Shown here: piece after piece, positions 33,986-42,050 of the stretch | Position numbering within the stretch: the first letter of the stretch is position 1 | Layout: the number at the start of each line of letters is the position of its first letter | From: Agrobacterium fabrum str. C58 | GTDB lineage: Bacteria > Pseudomonadota > Alphaproteobacteria > Rhizobiales > Rhizobiaceae | Length of the DNA: 64,000 nt | Direction of reading: 5' to 3' | Assembly: GCF_000092025.1 (NCBI RefSeq) | Contig: NC_003065.3 | Span: forward strand, 62,001 to 126,000 | Notes under the pieces: generated by a model | Seen by the model: only the letters and a program-made list of their open reading frames with translations | Databases searched by the model: none | What the model was told of the DNA's origin: nothing | Position numbers and translations under genes: made by a program

Positions 33986-34948
33986 ATGCGGGGCACCGAC
34001 TTTGGCAATCTGCGTGCTTTTATGATGATCGTGGATTCCGGCAGTTTCGTTCGGGCCGCAGCAGCCCTGAAAATCGCGCCTTCCACTCTCAGCTACACAA
34101 TCCAGGTTCTGGAAGGGCGGCTTGGGACGAAACTGCTGCAGCGTACGACGAGAACGGTCAGATTGACCGAAGCTGGAAGTCGATTGGCCCGGCGCCTCGG
34201 GCCAATGATGTCCGAATTCGACACCTTGATGGAGGACCTGACGGAGCCTCGGGAAAAGCCCTCCGGGACGCTGAAGCTTTGCGTCCCGCGTATGCCGATG
34301 CGGCTTTATATGGAACCGCTTCTTAATGGCTTCGAAGCCGCTTACACGGACATTACCATCGATCTCACGATTGGAGATGTGCTCGTCGACATCGCGGTGT
34401 CCGGGTTTGATGCTGCGGTCATCCCTAACCGGAGCATCCAGGACGATCTGGTCTCTATTCGGTTAGGACCGGAATTAAAGCGCATTGTCTACGCCTCACC
34501 AAGATATCTCGCCCGTTTCGGGGCGCCCTCTGAACCGGGAGACCTCGTTCATCATAATTGCATCAACTTTCGAGGCCCCCACACCGGAGCAATCTACCCC
34601 TGGGAGTTTCAGCGCGGTCAAGAACGCTTCGAGGTTGCTGTCAGCGGTTCGCTCATCGTGTCGGATTCGACCTACACACTTTCAGCCGCTCTCAGCGGCA
34701 AGGGCATAGGCTATGGCATAGAGCCAATTTCGAAGCCTTTTCTGGACGACGGCAGTCTGATTTCACTCCTGGAAGGCTGGGTCGCCCCCCATCCGGGGTT
34801 CATGCTGTGTTATCCAAAGAACCGGAATATCTCCGCCGCACTCAAGGCATTGCTTTCGTATGTAAGAAAGCAGAGCCGTGCCGGCAGTAGACTGAACGAC
34901 GACCGTGTGAATGGTCGCCTTGGATCTACTCATATTGTTCGAACATGA
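33986..34948 (+). CDS. LysR-family transcriptional regulator
   Basis: A 320-aa LysR protein. The helix-turn-helix covers residues 1-60 (LRAFMMIVDSGSFVRAAAAL then KIAPSTLSYTIQVLEGRLG). The effector domain follows with PSGTLKLCVPRMPMRLYMEP. I chose the ATG at 33986 (GAGAGG upstream); the frame extends back to 33923 but that part is promoter-like and holds the operator. It is divergent from the large organosulfur train and is the best candidate to control it, and perhaps the two other units with the same operator. Confidence 0.9.
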   Translation: MRGTDFGNLRAFMMIVDSGSFVRAAAALKIAPSTLSYTIQVLEGRLGTKLLQRTTRTVRLTEAGSRLARRLGPMMSEFDTLMEDLTEPREKPSGTLKLCVPRMPMRLYMEPLLNGFEAAYTDITIDLTIGDVLVDIAVSGFDAAVIPNRSIQDDLVSIRLGPELKRIVYASPRYLARFGAPSEPGDLVHHNCINFRGPHTGAIYPWEFQRGQERFEVAVSGSLIVSDSTYTLSAALSGKGIGYGIEPISKPFLDDGSLISLLEGWVAPHPGFMLCYPKNRNISAALKALLSYVRKQSRAGSRLNDDRVNGRLGSTHIVRT

Positions 34949-34957
34949 AGCGCGCTC

Positions 34958-34991
34958 TTGAATGTCAGAAAAATATAGCCTAATTTCTGAC
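34958..34991 (+). promoter_or_regulatory. Promoter with inverted repeat before the AbiEi-like gene
   Basis: TTGAAT (34958-34963) and TAATTT (34981-34986) with a 17-nt spacer resemble -35 and -10 boxes. A perfect 8-bp inverted repeat, GTCAGAAA (34964-34971) and TTTCTGAC (34984-34991), overlaps them. The ATG at 34994 would lie within a few bases of the transcript start, so a leaderless mRNA is possible. No ribosome site is seen. AbiEi proteins are known to repress their own promoters through inverted repeats. Confidence 0.5.
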
Positions 34992-34993
34992 GC

Positions 34994-35623
34994 ATGAAAC
35001 CCCTCGCGACATCAGTTCCAGACCTAATTATGAAGCGTGCCCGTGCCGGCGGGCGCGGCAGTGTCTTCACGCCCAGTGATTTCCTGGACGTGGCCGCGCG
35101 CGCGGCCGTCGACCAAGCGCTTTCTCGGTTGGCCAGGAATGGAAAGCTTCGGCGCCTGACGCGAGGCCTGTACGACTTCCCAAAGGTTCATCCGCAACTT
35201 GGGGCCCTTTCGCCTAGGCCTGACGATGTGGCGAAAGCGTTGGCGCGGGAGACCGGATCTCAGGTGCAGATCGCCGGTGCGCGCGCGGCGAATGCCCTTG
35301 GCCTGTCAACACAGGTCCCCGCACATAGCATCTATCTGACTGATGGCCCGTCGCGCCGTGTTGTGCTCGATAAGCGCGTCGTTGATCTGCGCCACGCTTC
35401 GCCCAAGCACCTTATTGCTCCGGGCAGTGCTGCCGGCACAGTTGTTCAGGCCCTTCGTCACGTCGGGGCGGTGCGTGCCGCCGACGTTGCGCAGATCGCC
35501 TCGCGTCGACTGTCGGCCAGCGACAAGAAGACGCTAGCATCCAATGCGGTCCGGGCTCCCGCTTGGATGCGTTCGACGCTGGTCTCGATCGCTAACGCAA
35601 TGCCGAGTGAGATAGATGGATAA
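34994..35623 (+). CDS. AbiEi-like antitoxin (DUF6088 type), without its toxin
   Basis: A 209-aa protein of the AbiEi/DUF6088 type. The N-terminal winged helix covers GGRGSVFTPSDFLDVAARAA, VDQALSRLARNGKLRRLTRG and LYDFPK. The rest has QVQIAGARAANALGLSTQVP and VVDLRHASPKHL, as in this family. Such antitoxins normally precede an AbiEii nucleotidyltransferase toxin. None follows here; ietA and ietS come next. It may have lost its toxin, act alone as a DNA-binding protein, or serve an unlinked toxin. Confidence 0.75.
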   Translation: MKPLATSVPDLIMKRARAGGRGSVFTPSDFLDVAARAAVDQALSRLARNGKLRRLTRGLYDFPKVHPQLGALSPRPDDVAKALARETGSQVQIAGARAANALGLSTQVPAHSIYLTDGPSRRVVLDKRVVDLRHASPKHLIAPGSAAGTVVQALRHVGAVRAADVAQIASRRLSASDKKTLASNAVRAPAWMRSTLVSIANAMPSEIDG

Positions 35624-35852
35624 CCATGCGAATGTATCCATCAAGCTGATAGGAAAGAATTTGCTCTCGTTGCAGTCTCAAATGTTGGGAACTGTTGCTC
35701 CGTTCAAATTGCTTTTCGCTATGGCGATCATTAAACTGGATTTTAACCAGTTCTTTGGGAGAGGCGTCTATCTCTCGAAAGTGCCAAAAAGTCACCGCGA
35801 GAGGGACACGATGACGCAAATGTGGACCATTCAATCAGAAGGAGCTCGATCT

Positions 35853-35876
35853 ATGAACCGAGCTCAGTCGTCATGA
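35853..35876 (+). other. 7-codon leader frame coupled to ietA
   Basis: AAGGAG (35839-35844) precedes an ATG at 35853 that opens MNRAQSS and stops with TGA at 35874-35876, overlapping the ietA ATG at 35873. ietA itself has no good ribosome site, so this short frame may deliver ribosomes to it. The same frame extends back to an ATG at 35616 (86 codons); I see no family likeness in that extension. The 35624-35852 stretch otherwise looks like an AT-rich promoter region. Confidence 0.35.
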
Positions 35877-36859
35877 CCACGGCGCAGCAGTTGATCTCGC
35901 TGCTGAAGAGCCACGTCGAAGGCGACGACGAGCAGTTCCTGACGATTGCATTGCAGGCTGCAGCAAGTGAGGCCCGCAGGGGTCATGGAAAGGTGGCTGT
36001 GCAACTCCGCGAGCTTGTCGATGCAGCGCGCGCCAACAAGGATCGTACCTCCGGGCGCAAGAAAGCCCCTGTTCCTATTGCGCAGCCACGCGGTGATCTC
36101 GCGAACCTGGTTGCGGTGCGCTACACTGACGTTCGGTTGTCGAGCATGATCCTTCCTGCGGAGCTCGAAGCTCGTTTGAAACGAGTCATTCTCGAGCAGC
36201 GACAACAGCATAAGCTTCGCAGCCATGGGCTGGCCCCACGGCGCAAACTGTTGCTCATCGGTCCCCCCGGATCCGGAAAGACAATGACCGCGGCTGCGCT
36301 CGCCGGTGAACTCCATACGCCGTTGTTCACCGTGCAGCTCGATGGCTTGATGACGAAGTTCATGGGGGAGACCGCCTCAAAGTTGCGGCTGGTGTTCTCG
36401 GCGATGGCTGAAACCAAAGGCGTCTACTTCTTCGACGAGTTCGATGCGATCGGCGCGAAGCGCGCGGAACGCAATGACGTGGGCGAGATCCGGCGTGTCC
36501 TCAATTCGTTCCTTCAATTCCTCGAGGAGGATGAGAGTGACGGTCTGGTGGTGGCGGCGACTAATCACCCGGAATTGCTCGATCCAGCGCTCTTTCGGCG
36601 GTTCGATGACGTCATCGAGTATGCATTGCCGAGCGTTGAAGTCGCGACCGGCATTTTGCAAGCGCGCCTATCCGGCTTCGACACCCAGGATATCGACTGG
36701 ACAAAAGCGGTTGCAGATGCTGCCGGTTTGAGCCAGGCCGAGATTGCCCGCGCTGCGGCCGACGCCGCGAAACTCGTCGTCCTGTCCGACCGGGACCGCA
36801 TCACCCAGAACGATCTGTCCCTCGCGATAGCCGAACGCAAAGGAGCGGCGTCGCAATAA
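35873..36859 (+). CDS. ietA: AAA ATPase IetA, plasmid stability/anti-phage pair
   Basis: A 328-aa AAA+ ATPase. From the ATG at 35873: Walker A GPPGSGKT (130-137), Walker B VYFFDEFD (184-191), sensor-1 Asn in AATNHPE (N231) and the arginine-finger region FRRFDD (241-246). It lies 3 nt before a subtilisin-like protease, the order of ietA-ietS. That pair was described on pTiC58 as a stability/incompatibility toxin-antitoxin module with IetA as antitoxin, and later reported as an anti-phage system. The N-terminal 90 residues probably contact the protease. Assignment is by gene order and protein type. Confidence 0.82.
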   Translation: MTTAQQLISLLKSHVEGDDEQFLTIALQAAASEARRGHGKVAVQLRELVDAARANKDRTSGRKKAPVPIAQPRGDLANLVAVRYTDVRLSSMILPAELEARLKRVILEQRQQHKLRSHGLAPRRKLLLIGPPGSGKTMTAAALAGELHTPLFTVQLDGLMTKFMGETASKLRLVFSAMAETKGVYFFDEFDAIGAKRAERNDVGEIRRVLNSFLQFLEEDESDGLVVAATNHPELLDPALFRRFDDVIEYALPSVEVATGILQARLSGFDTQDIDWTKAVADAAGLSQAEIARAAADAAKLVVLSDRDRITQNDLSLAIAERKGAASQ

Positions 36860-36862
36860 TCG

Positions 36863-39373
36863 ATGGCAGAAGAACCACCGCGTCCACTCCCACACGTTTA
36901 TTTGCCCGGTCACGGGAACATCCAGGACTACACTGCCAGAGGCGGAGGTGGCGGCACAACCGTGCCGGTGCGCGATAGGGCTCAGCATGCTGTAAAGCTG
37001 ACAGAAGCCCTTACCCGCGCAGTGGCAGACGCGGAAGCGCAATTGAGAGCCCGCGAGCCCGACCTTGCGGGTGGAACGCCAGGTTTCTATCTTGAGTTCG
37101 AACTCCCTTCATCCCAGAGCGAGATCGTCGATAAGCTCGAAAACCGCCAGGGCAGGTTTCCGATCGAACTTGTTAGCGTTCGCCCGATAGGGGAGGGAGG
37201 GAACGCGATTGCCGCCACCGTCTTCGTCCCCGAGCGCCAGCGCGACTATTACCTCAAGAAGGTGGCCGAATATCGCGACCAGGACCGGATCCAACGGGTC
37301 GAGGTGGACGGTGAGATCGTCGAAAGAAACAACGGACCCAAGAATGAAGTGCTCGTGGCCTCACTTGAGACCGCGCGTCTTGCGGTGGCCAGATCCCTCT
37401 ATACGGATGACGAGGCGTTCTTTCCGGTGCCCGGTACGGCCATCTGGTGGGAGGTCTGGCTGCGTCTCGGGACCAGAGATACCTTTGCGACGGCGGCTGA
37501 GCGACTGGAGCTTCCGGTGCGTGAACATGCCCTTCAGTTTCCGGAGCGCGAGGTGTTGATCGTCCACGCGAGCGCCGAAACCCTCGGGCGGATCATTGCG
37601 CACACCGACACGATCGCAGAGCTACGAACCGCCCGCGATACACCGGCCTTCTTTATGGAGATGGACGGCGCCGAGCAACGCGCCTGGGCTGCGGAGACGG
37701 CGGGCCGCATTGTGGCCCCCGATGGTGACCGTCCCGCCGTCTGCCTTCTCGATTCAGGCTCTACCCGACGTCACCCTTTGATCCTCCCGGCGCTCGCAGC
37801 AGTGGATCAGCAGGCATTCGATCCTGGCTGGAACGTCGAAGACACCAGTAATCAGGGGCACGGCGGACATGGCACCCAGCTTTCCGGCGTCGCCCTATAC
37901 GGTGACCTGACCGATGTCCTCGCCGGAGCCGGGCAGATCATACTGACGCACCGGCTGGAGTCGGTGAAGATCCTGCCTGACCATGGCGCGAATGACCCCG
38001 ATCTCTTCGGCGCCATCACCGCCCAATCGATAGCGCGTGCCGAGATCGTCGCACCGGACCGGCCTCGCGCGATCTGCCTTGCCCTGACCAGTGACGGCGA
38101 TCACTGGCGCGGCCGTCCGTCGTCATGGTCTGCGGCTCTCGACGCACTTGCCTATGGCGCCGACAATGCGCCGCGCCTGATTGCGGTTTCTGCCGGCAAT
38201 ATTCGTGAGGACATTCATCAGAACGATTATCTCGTTCGCAACGATATCACGCCGATCGAAAGCCCGGCCCAGGCGTGGAATGTGCTGACGGTCGGAGCAT
38301 TTACCGAGAAGACGGCGATCACCGACCCGGTCTTCAACGGATGGGGTGTCATGGCCCAGGTCGGCGATCTCATGCCACGTAGCCGTACCTCCGTCACTTG
38401 GAACCACGATTGGCCCCTCAAACCCGATGTTGTCTTCGAGGGTGGCAATCTGGGCGTAGATCCGGCGACGCTCATTGGTGATCACCTTGACGATCTCGCG
38501 CTGCTGACGACCTATCGGACGCCCGAGCACCGGGCGTTCACGACGACCGGCGAGACCAGTGCAGCAACTGCGCTCGCGGCAAGGATGGGCGCGCAGATCC
38601 TGGGGCAGCGTCCTGATCTGTGGCCCGAGACGGTCAGAGCCCTGATCGTCCATTCGGCGGAATGGACACCGACGATGAAAGCCCATCTCGGCGGGATCAA
38701 CAAGAATGCCTTGATTCGGCGTTACGGTTTCGGGGTTCCATCACTGGTGCGCGCCCTTGGAAGTCTCGATAACGATGTCACCATGGTCATCGAGAACCAG
38801 ATGCAACCATTCAAGACCGTGGGCAGCAAGATCGAGACCAAGGACATGGTCCTGCACGCGCTTCCCTGGCCAACAGAGGAACTCGAGGCTCTTGGTGAAA
38901 CCCAGGTTCAGTTGCGGATCACGCTCAGCTATTTCATTGAGCCCAATCCTGGGGAGCGTGGCCAAACACGCCGTCACAGCTACGCTTCGCATGGATTGCG
39001 GTTTGCGTTGAAACCGGGCGACGAGCGCCCCGATGTCTTCTTGCGTCGCATCAATGCCGCGGCCGGGGCCAGGCCGCCGGCAAGGGCGGCGGGAGATGCA
39101 GGCTGGACGCTTGGTCCCGTTCTTCGCAATCGGGGATCGCTGCATGGGGATATCTGGGAGGGAAACGCCGTCGAGCTCTCCCAGCGTGACGCTATCGCCA
39201 TCTATCCGACTGGCGGATGGTGGCGGGAGAATACCGGTCAGAGAAGGGGTAATACAGCGGTTCGTTATGCACTTGTCGCAACGTTGCGAACTGCGGCTGA
39301 TGTCGATCTCTACACCCCGATCAGCACCCCCATCCTTCCAGAGGTGGCGCCCGAAATTCTGATTGAGACTTAG
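36863..39373 (+). CDS. ietS: Subtilisin-like serine protease IetS
   Basis: An 836-aa S8-family protease without a signal peptide, so cytoplasmic. The catalytic triad is visible: Asp297 in VCLLDSGS, His336 in GHGGHGTQLSG, Ser566 in TTTGETSAATALAA, with oxyanion Asn446 in SAGN. The long N-terminal part (1-290) and a beta-rich C-terminal part (from about 650) are outside the protease core. In the ietAS pair the protease is the toxic effector, held in check by IetA. It starts 3 nt after ietA. The activation signal and targets are unknown. Confidence 0.85.
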   Translation: MAEEPPRPLPHVYLPGHGNIQDYTARGGGGGTTVPVRDRAQHAVKLTEALTRAVADAEAQLRAREPDLAGGTPGFYLEFELPSSQSEIVDKLENRQGRFPIELVSVRPIGEGGNAIAATVFVPERQRDYYLKKVAEYRDQDRIQRVEVDGEIVERNNGPKNEVLVASLETARLAVARSLYTDDEAFFPVPGTAIWWEVWLRLGTRDTFATAAERLELPVREHALQFPEREVLIVHASAETLGRIIAHTDTIAELRTARDTPAFFMEMDGAEQRAWAAETAGRIVAPDGDRPAVCLLDSGSTRRHPLILPALAAVDQQAFDPGWNVEDTSNQGHGGHGTQLSGVALYGDLTDVLAGAGQIILTHRLESVKILPDHGANDPDLFGAITAQSIARAEIVAPDRPRAICLALTSDGDHWRGRPSSWSAALDALAYGADNAPRLIAVSAGNIREDIHQNDYLVRNDITPIESPAQAWNVLTVGAFTEKTAITDPVFNGWGVMAQVGDLMPRSRTSVTWNHDWPLKPDVVFEGGNLGVDPATLIGDHLDDLALLTTYRTPEHRAFTTTGETSAATALAARMGAQILGQRPDLWPETVRALIVHSAEWTPTMKAHLGGINKNALIRRYGFGVPSLVRALGSLDNDVTMVIENQMQPFKTVGSKIETKDMVLHALPWPTEELEALGETQVQLRITLSYFIEPNPGERGQTRRHSYASHGLRFALKPGDERPDVFLRRINAAAGARPPARAAGDAGWTLGPVLRNRGSLHGDIWEGNAVELSQRDAIAIYPTGGWWRENTGQRRGNTAVRYALVATLRTAADVDLYTPISTPILPEVAPEILIET

Positions 39374-39656
39374 ACCCTCCCGCATTGGAGATATCGGTGA
39401 ACATCCCAGACATGTTGCCTTCCCGTCAGTCACCCGACTCGATAGCTCATACGGGCGGATTCCGGCCCCACCGCCGTGAAGGACAGAAGTTAGCTTTACC
39501 CCCGACTGATCAGGGATGCACGCGTGCGACAATTTCGACGCTATCGTGGTAGGCAGCCATTCGCGAGAATTGTTGTCCACTAGGAAATTGTTTCCTCAAC
39601 CCGCGTATAATTAGTCCCTTGAGGCTTTCTTTCGAGATCAGATATTATTCCATTAT
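39374..39656. other. Intergenic region after ietS
   Basis: No convincing gene is seen in this stretch between ietS and the LLM operon. It becomes AT-rich from about 39590 on, as expected for a promoter, and leads into the operator and hairpin that precede the LLM gene. No terminator with a T-tract was found. Confidence 0.5.
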
Positions 39657-39675
39657 TTCTATATTGACGATAGAT
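39657..39675. promoter_or_regulatory. Putative LysR-type operator, TTCTA-N9-TAGAT variant
   Basis: TTCTA-TATTGACGA-TAGAT differs from GTCTA-N9-TAGAC by one base in each half, and the change keeps the palindrome (outer G/C pair replaced by T/... at one side and T at the other; inner TCTA/TAGA intact). It lies 50 bp before the ATG at 39725. Spacing is the same as at 18182 and 33903. Confidence 0.45.
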
Positions 39676-39689
39676 TGTATATAAATAGT

Positions 39690-39716
39690 CTTCCTGAGAA
39701 TGATTATCTCAGGAAG
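39690..39716 (+). promoter_or_regulatory. 5' UTR hairpin covering the ribosome site
   Basis: CTTCCTGAGA (39690-39699) and TCTCAGGAAG (39707-39716) form a perfect 10-bp stem with a 7-nt loop. The 3' strand contains the Shine-Dalgarno sequence AGGAAGG (39711-39717), 7 nt before the ATG at 39725, so the folded mRNA would hide the ribosome site. Translational control (an RNA switch, protein-bound or temperature-sensitive) of the LLM gene is inferred. Confidence 0.6.
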
Positions 39717-39724
39717 GCGTACGG

Positions 39725-41077
39725 ATGCATCTCGCTCTTTATCTCGAGGCAGGCACACATCTCGGAGGTTGGCGGCTCCCGGAGTCGGCCACCTCCGGCG
39801 GCGTCGACTGGGCGCTCTACAAGACCGTCGCCCGCCGCGCAGAAGCTGCGAAGCTGGACATGCTTTTCGTCGCTGACAAGCTTTCGATCGACGACAACTA
39901 CGGCCAGCACTTTGCCGACACGGTGAAGTATCGTCTCGTCACCCGGCCCGAGCCCTTGACCACACTGGCGGCGCTCGGAGCCGTCACCGATCACATCGGC
40001 ATAGGCGGCACGATCTCATCATCATATGCCTCGCCTTATGCCGCCGCCCGTATGTTAGCGAACATCGACCATATCAGCGGCGGTCGCGCTGCCTGGAACC
40101 TCGTCACCTCCGTAAGCGATGGCGAGGCGCGCAATTTCGGCCGGGAGCAACATTTCGGACACGAGGAGCGCTACCTCCGCGCCATCGAATTTGCGGACGT
40201 CATGGGCAAGCTATGGGATAGCTGGGAAGCCGATGCGCTCGTCCTCGACAAGAAGTCCGGCGTCTTCGCGGATTCCACCAAATTCCATTACATCGACCAC
40301 GAAGGCGACTTCTTCAAAATCCGCGGGCCTATCAACGTACCCCGCCCGCCGCAGGGTCGTCCGGTCCTCATTCAGGCTGGCGTCTCGGACCGGTTCCAGG
40401 GGATCGCGGCGCAGAATGCCGAGGTGATCTTCGTCGTCCATGCTGAACTGGAGCGCGCACGAAGCTTCTACAAGAGCTTCAAGGAAAAGGTGGTCGAAGG
40501 CGGCCGCTCGGAGAACGCCGTAAAGGTCCTCCCCGGCATCGTCCCCGTGGTCGGTCGCACCCGTAAGGAAGCACTGGACAAGGAACGAGAGCTCAAGGAA
40601 CTCATTCTGCCCGAGGCAGGCCTCAGCTTCATGTCGGCGAGCATGAACTTCGACCTCGCCCAGTTCCCCCAGAATGCACCCTTCCCCGATATCACCGACA
40701 AGATCACGGGCAGCGTCGGCCGTTTCCAATACGTCATCAAGCGCGCCATTGAACAGAAAATGACGGTTGCCGAGGTCGGAAAATGGTACGCTGAAAGCCT
40801 CTCCTTCTTCGCGCCCGTCGGTACGCCGGAGGAAGTCGCCAGTCAGTTGGCCCATTGGTACGCCCAGCGTGCGTGTGATGGCTTCGTCATCCTGCCTCCC
40901 TACATCCGTCGCGACGAGGACCTGTTCCTCGAAGGCGTCGTCCCTGTTCTCCAGGAGCGCGGACTTTTCCGTCGGGAGTATCCCGGAACCACCCTCCGCG
41001 AGACCCTGGGTCTCGAACGGCCAGCCAATCAATTCGAAACACGCGAAACAACCGAGAAAAGGCGCGCTGCGCTCTGA
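39725..41077 (+). CDS. LLM-class flavin-dependent monooxygenase, NtaA/SnaA/DszA family
   Basis: A 450-aa LLM protein, full length. Family blocks are AAKLDMLFVADKLSIDDNYG, ARMLANIDHISGGRAAWNLV, RPVLIQAGVSDRFQGIAAQN, PVGTPEEVASQLAHWYAQRA, DGFVILPPYIRRDEDLFLEG and the TLRETLGLE tail. It heads an operon with a sulfonate-type importer, so it probably desulfonates or oxidises the imported compound with FMNH2 and O2. Expression looks doubly controlled, by a LysR-type site and by the hairpin over its ribosome site. Confidence 0.9.
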   Translation: MHLALYLEAGTHLGGWRLPESATSGGVDWALYKTVARRAEAAKLDMLFVADKLSIDDNYGQHFADTVKYRLVTRPEPLTTLAALGAVTDHIGIGGTISSSYASPYAAARMLANIDHISGGRAAWNLVTSVSDGEARNFGREQHFGHEERYLRAIEFADVMGKLWDSWEADALVLDKKSGVFADSTKFHYIDHEGDFFKIRGPINVPRPPQGRPVLIQAGVSDRFQGIAAQNAEVIFVVHAELERARSFYKSFKEKVVEGGRSENAVKVLPGIVPVVGRTRKEALDKERELKELILPEAGLSFMSASMNFDLAQFPQNAPFPDITDKITGSVGRFQYVIKRAIEQKMTVAEVGKWYAESLSFFAPVGTPEEVASQLAHWYAQRACDGFVILPPYIRRDEDLFLEGVVPVLQERGLFRREYPGTTLRETLGLERPANQFETRETTEKRRAAL

Positions 41078-41099
41078 CCTCGCATCAAGGAGTATTGTG

Positions 41100-42032
41100 A
41101 TGAAGACCAAGTCAATCATTCGCCTGGCGCTGTCGTTAGCGCTGTCCGTCGCGGCAACAGTCGCCTCGGCCCAGGACGTCCTGCGCGTTGGCGACCAGCG
41201 CGGCAACGCGCGCGCGGTCATGGACGCTTCCGGCGTGCTCAAGGACGTCCCCTATCAAGTCGAGTGGAGCGAATTCGCCAACGCCGCCCCTCTGCTCGAA
41301 GCTCTCGCTGCCGAAGCTCTTGACGCTGGTTCGGTCGGCGACGCGCCACTGACCTTTGCCGCTGCACGTGGTGTCAAGGCAAAGGCCATCTTCGCCACGA
41401 AGTACGAAGGCAACGCCATCATCGTAAAGAACGACGCACCTTATCAGGGCATCAAGGATCTCGTCCGCAAGAAGGTCGCTTTCGTGAAGGGTTCGGCGGG
41501 CCACGCCCTTATCCTCCAGTCGCTCAAAGAGGCTGGTCTCAAGGAAGACGCCATCACGCCGGTCTTCCTGCCGCCCGCGGAGGCGACGCTCGCCTTGACG
41601 AACGGATCGGTCGACGCCGTCTCGCTCTGGGAACCCTACATCTCCTTCGCGACGCTCAAGTCCGGGGCTCGCATCATCGTCGATGGCAAGAACTACCCCA
41701 GCCTTTCCTATTTCATCGCTTCCGAGGCTGCTATCGAAGGCAAGCGCGATATCCTCAAGGACTTCGTCGCCCGCAGCGCCAAGGCTCGCGCCTGGGGGCT
41801 CGAGCATCCGCAGGAATACTCGAAGATTATCGCCCAGCTCGTCAAAATTCCCGATGACGTGGCGCTCGGCAAGCAGACCCGCGAAAGGCACGCTCCCCAG
41901 CTGATCAACGCAGACGTCGAGAAGCTCCAGCAAAGCACGATCGATCTCTATTATGGAGCCGGGATCATCGACAAGAAGCTGAAAGCCAGCGACCTGCTGG
42001 ATGACTCCTTCTCTCCCAAGCAGACAGACTGA
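41100..42032 (+). CDS. ABC transporter substrate-binding protein, sulfonate type
   Basis: A 310-aa periplasmic protein of the SsuA/TauA family. The signal peptide is MKTKSIIRLALSLALSVAAT, cleaved after ASA. The mature domain has EWSEFANAAPLLEALAAEAL, AGSVGDAPLTFAAARGVKAK and GSVDAVSLWEPYI, the usual ligand-site regions. I chose the ATG at 41100, which has AAGGAG upstream; the longer frame from 40767 lies inside the LLM gene. It lies 22 nt after that gene. Confidence 0.92.
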   Translation: MKTKSIIRLALSLALSVAATVASAQDVLRVGDQRGNARAVMDASGVLKDVPYQVEWSEFANAAPLLEALAAEALDAGSVGDAPLTFAAARGVKAKAIFATKYEGNAIIVKNDAPYQGIKDLVRKKVAFVKGSAGHALILQSLKEAGLKEDAITPVFLPPAEATLALTNGSVDAVSLWEPYISFATLKSGARIIVDGKNYPSLSYFIASEAAIEGKRDILKDFVARSAKARAWGLEHPQEYSKIIAQLVKIPDDVALGKQTRERHAPQLINADVEKLQQSTIDLYYGAGIIDKKLKASDLLDDSFSPKQTD

Positions 42033-42050
42033 CGAACGCAGAGGCTGACG

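Noticed and set aside
33853..34326. Plus-strand frame beginning MTDGFKLRAAGLF after a strong AAGGAGGTG
   Set aside because: It runs across the operator and then out of frame through the LysR gene. The purine run is probably chance, or the reverse strand of a leader sequence.
35616..35876. 86-codon frame between the AbiEi-like gene and ietA
   Set aside because: No ribosome site at 35616, no family likeness and AT-rich promoter-like sequence. Only its last 7 codons, with their own AAGGAG, are kept as a possible leader.
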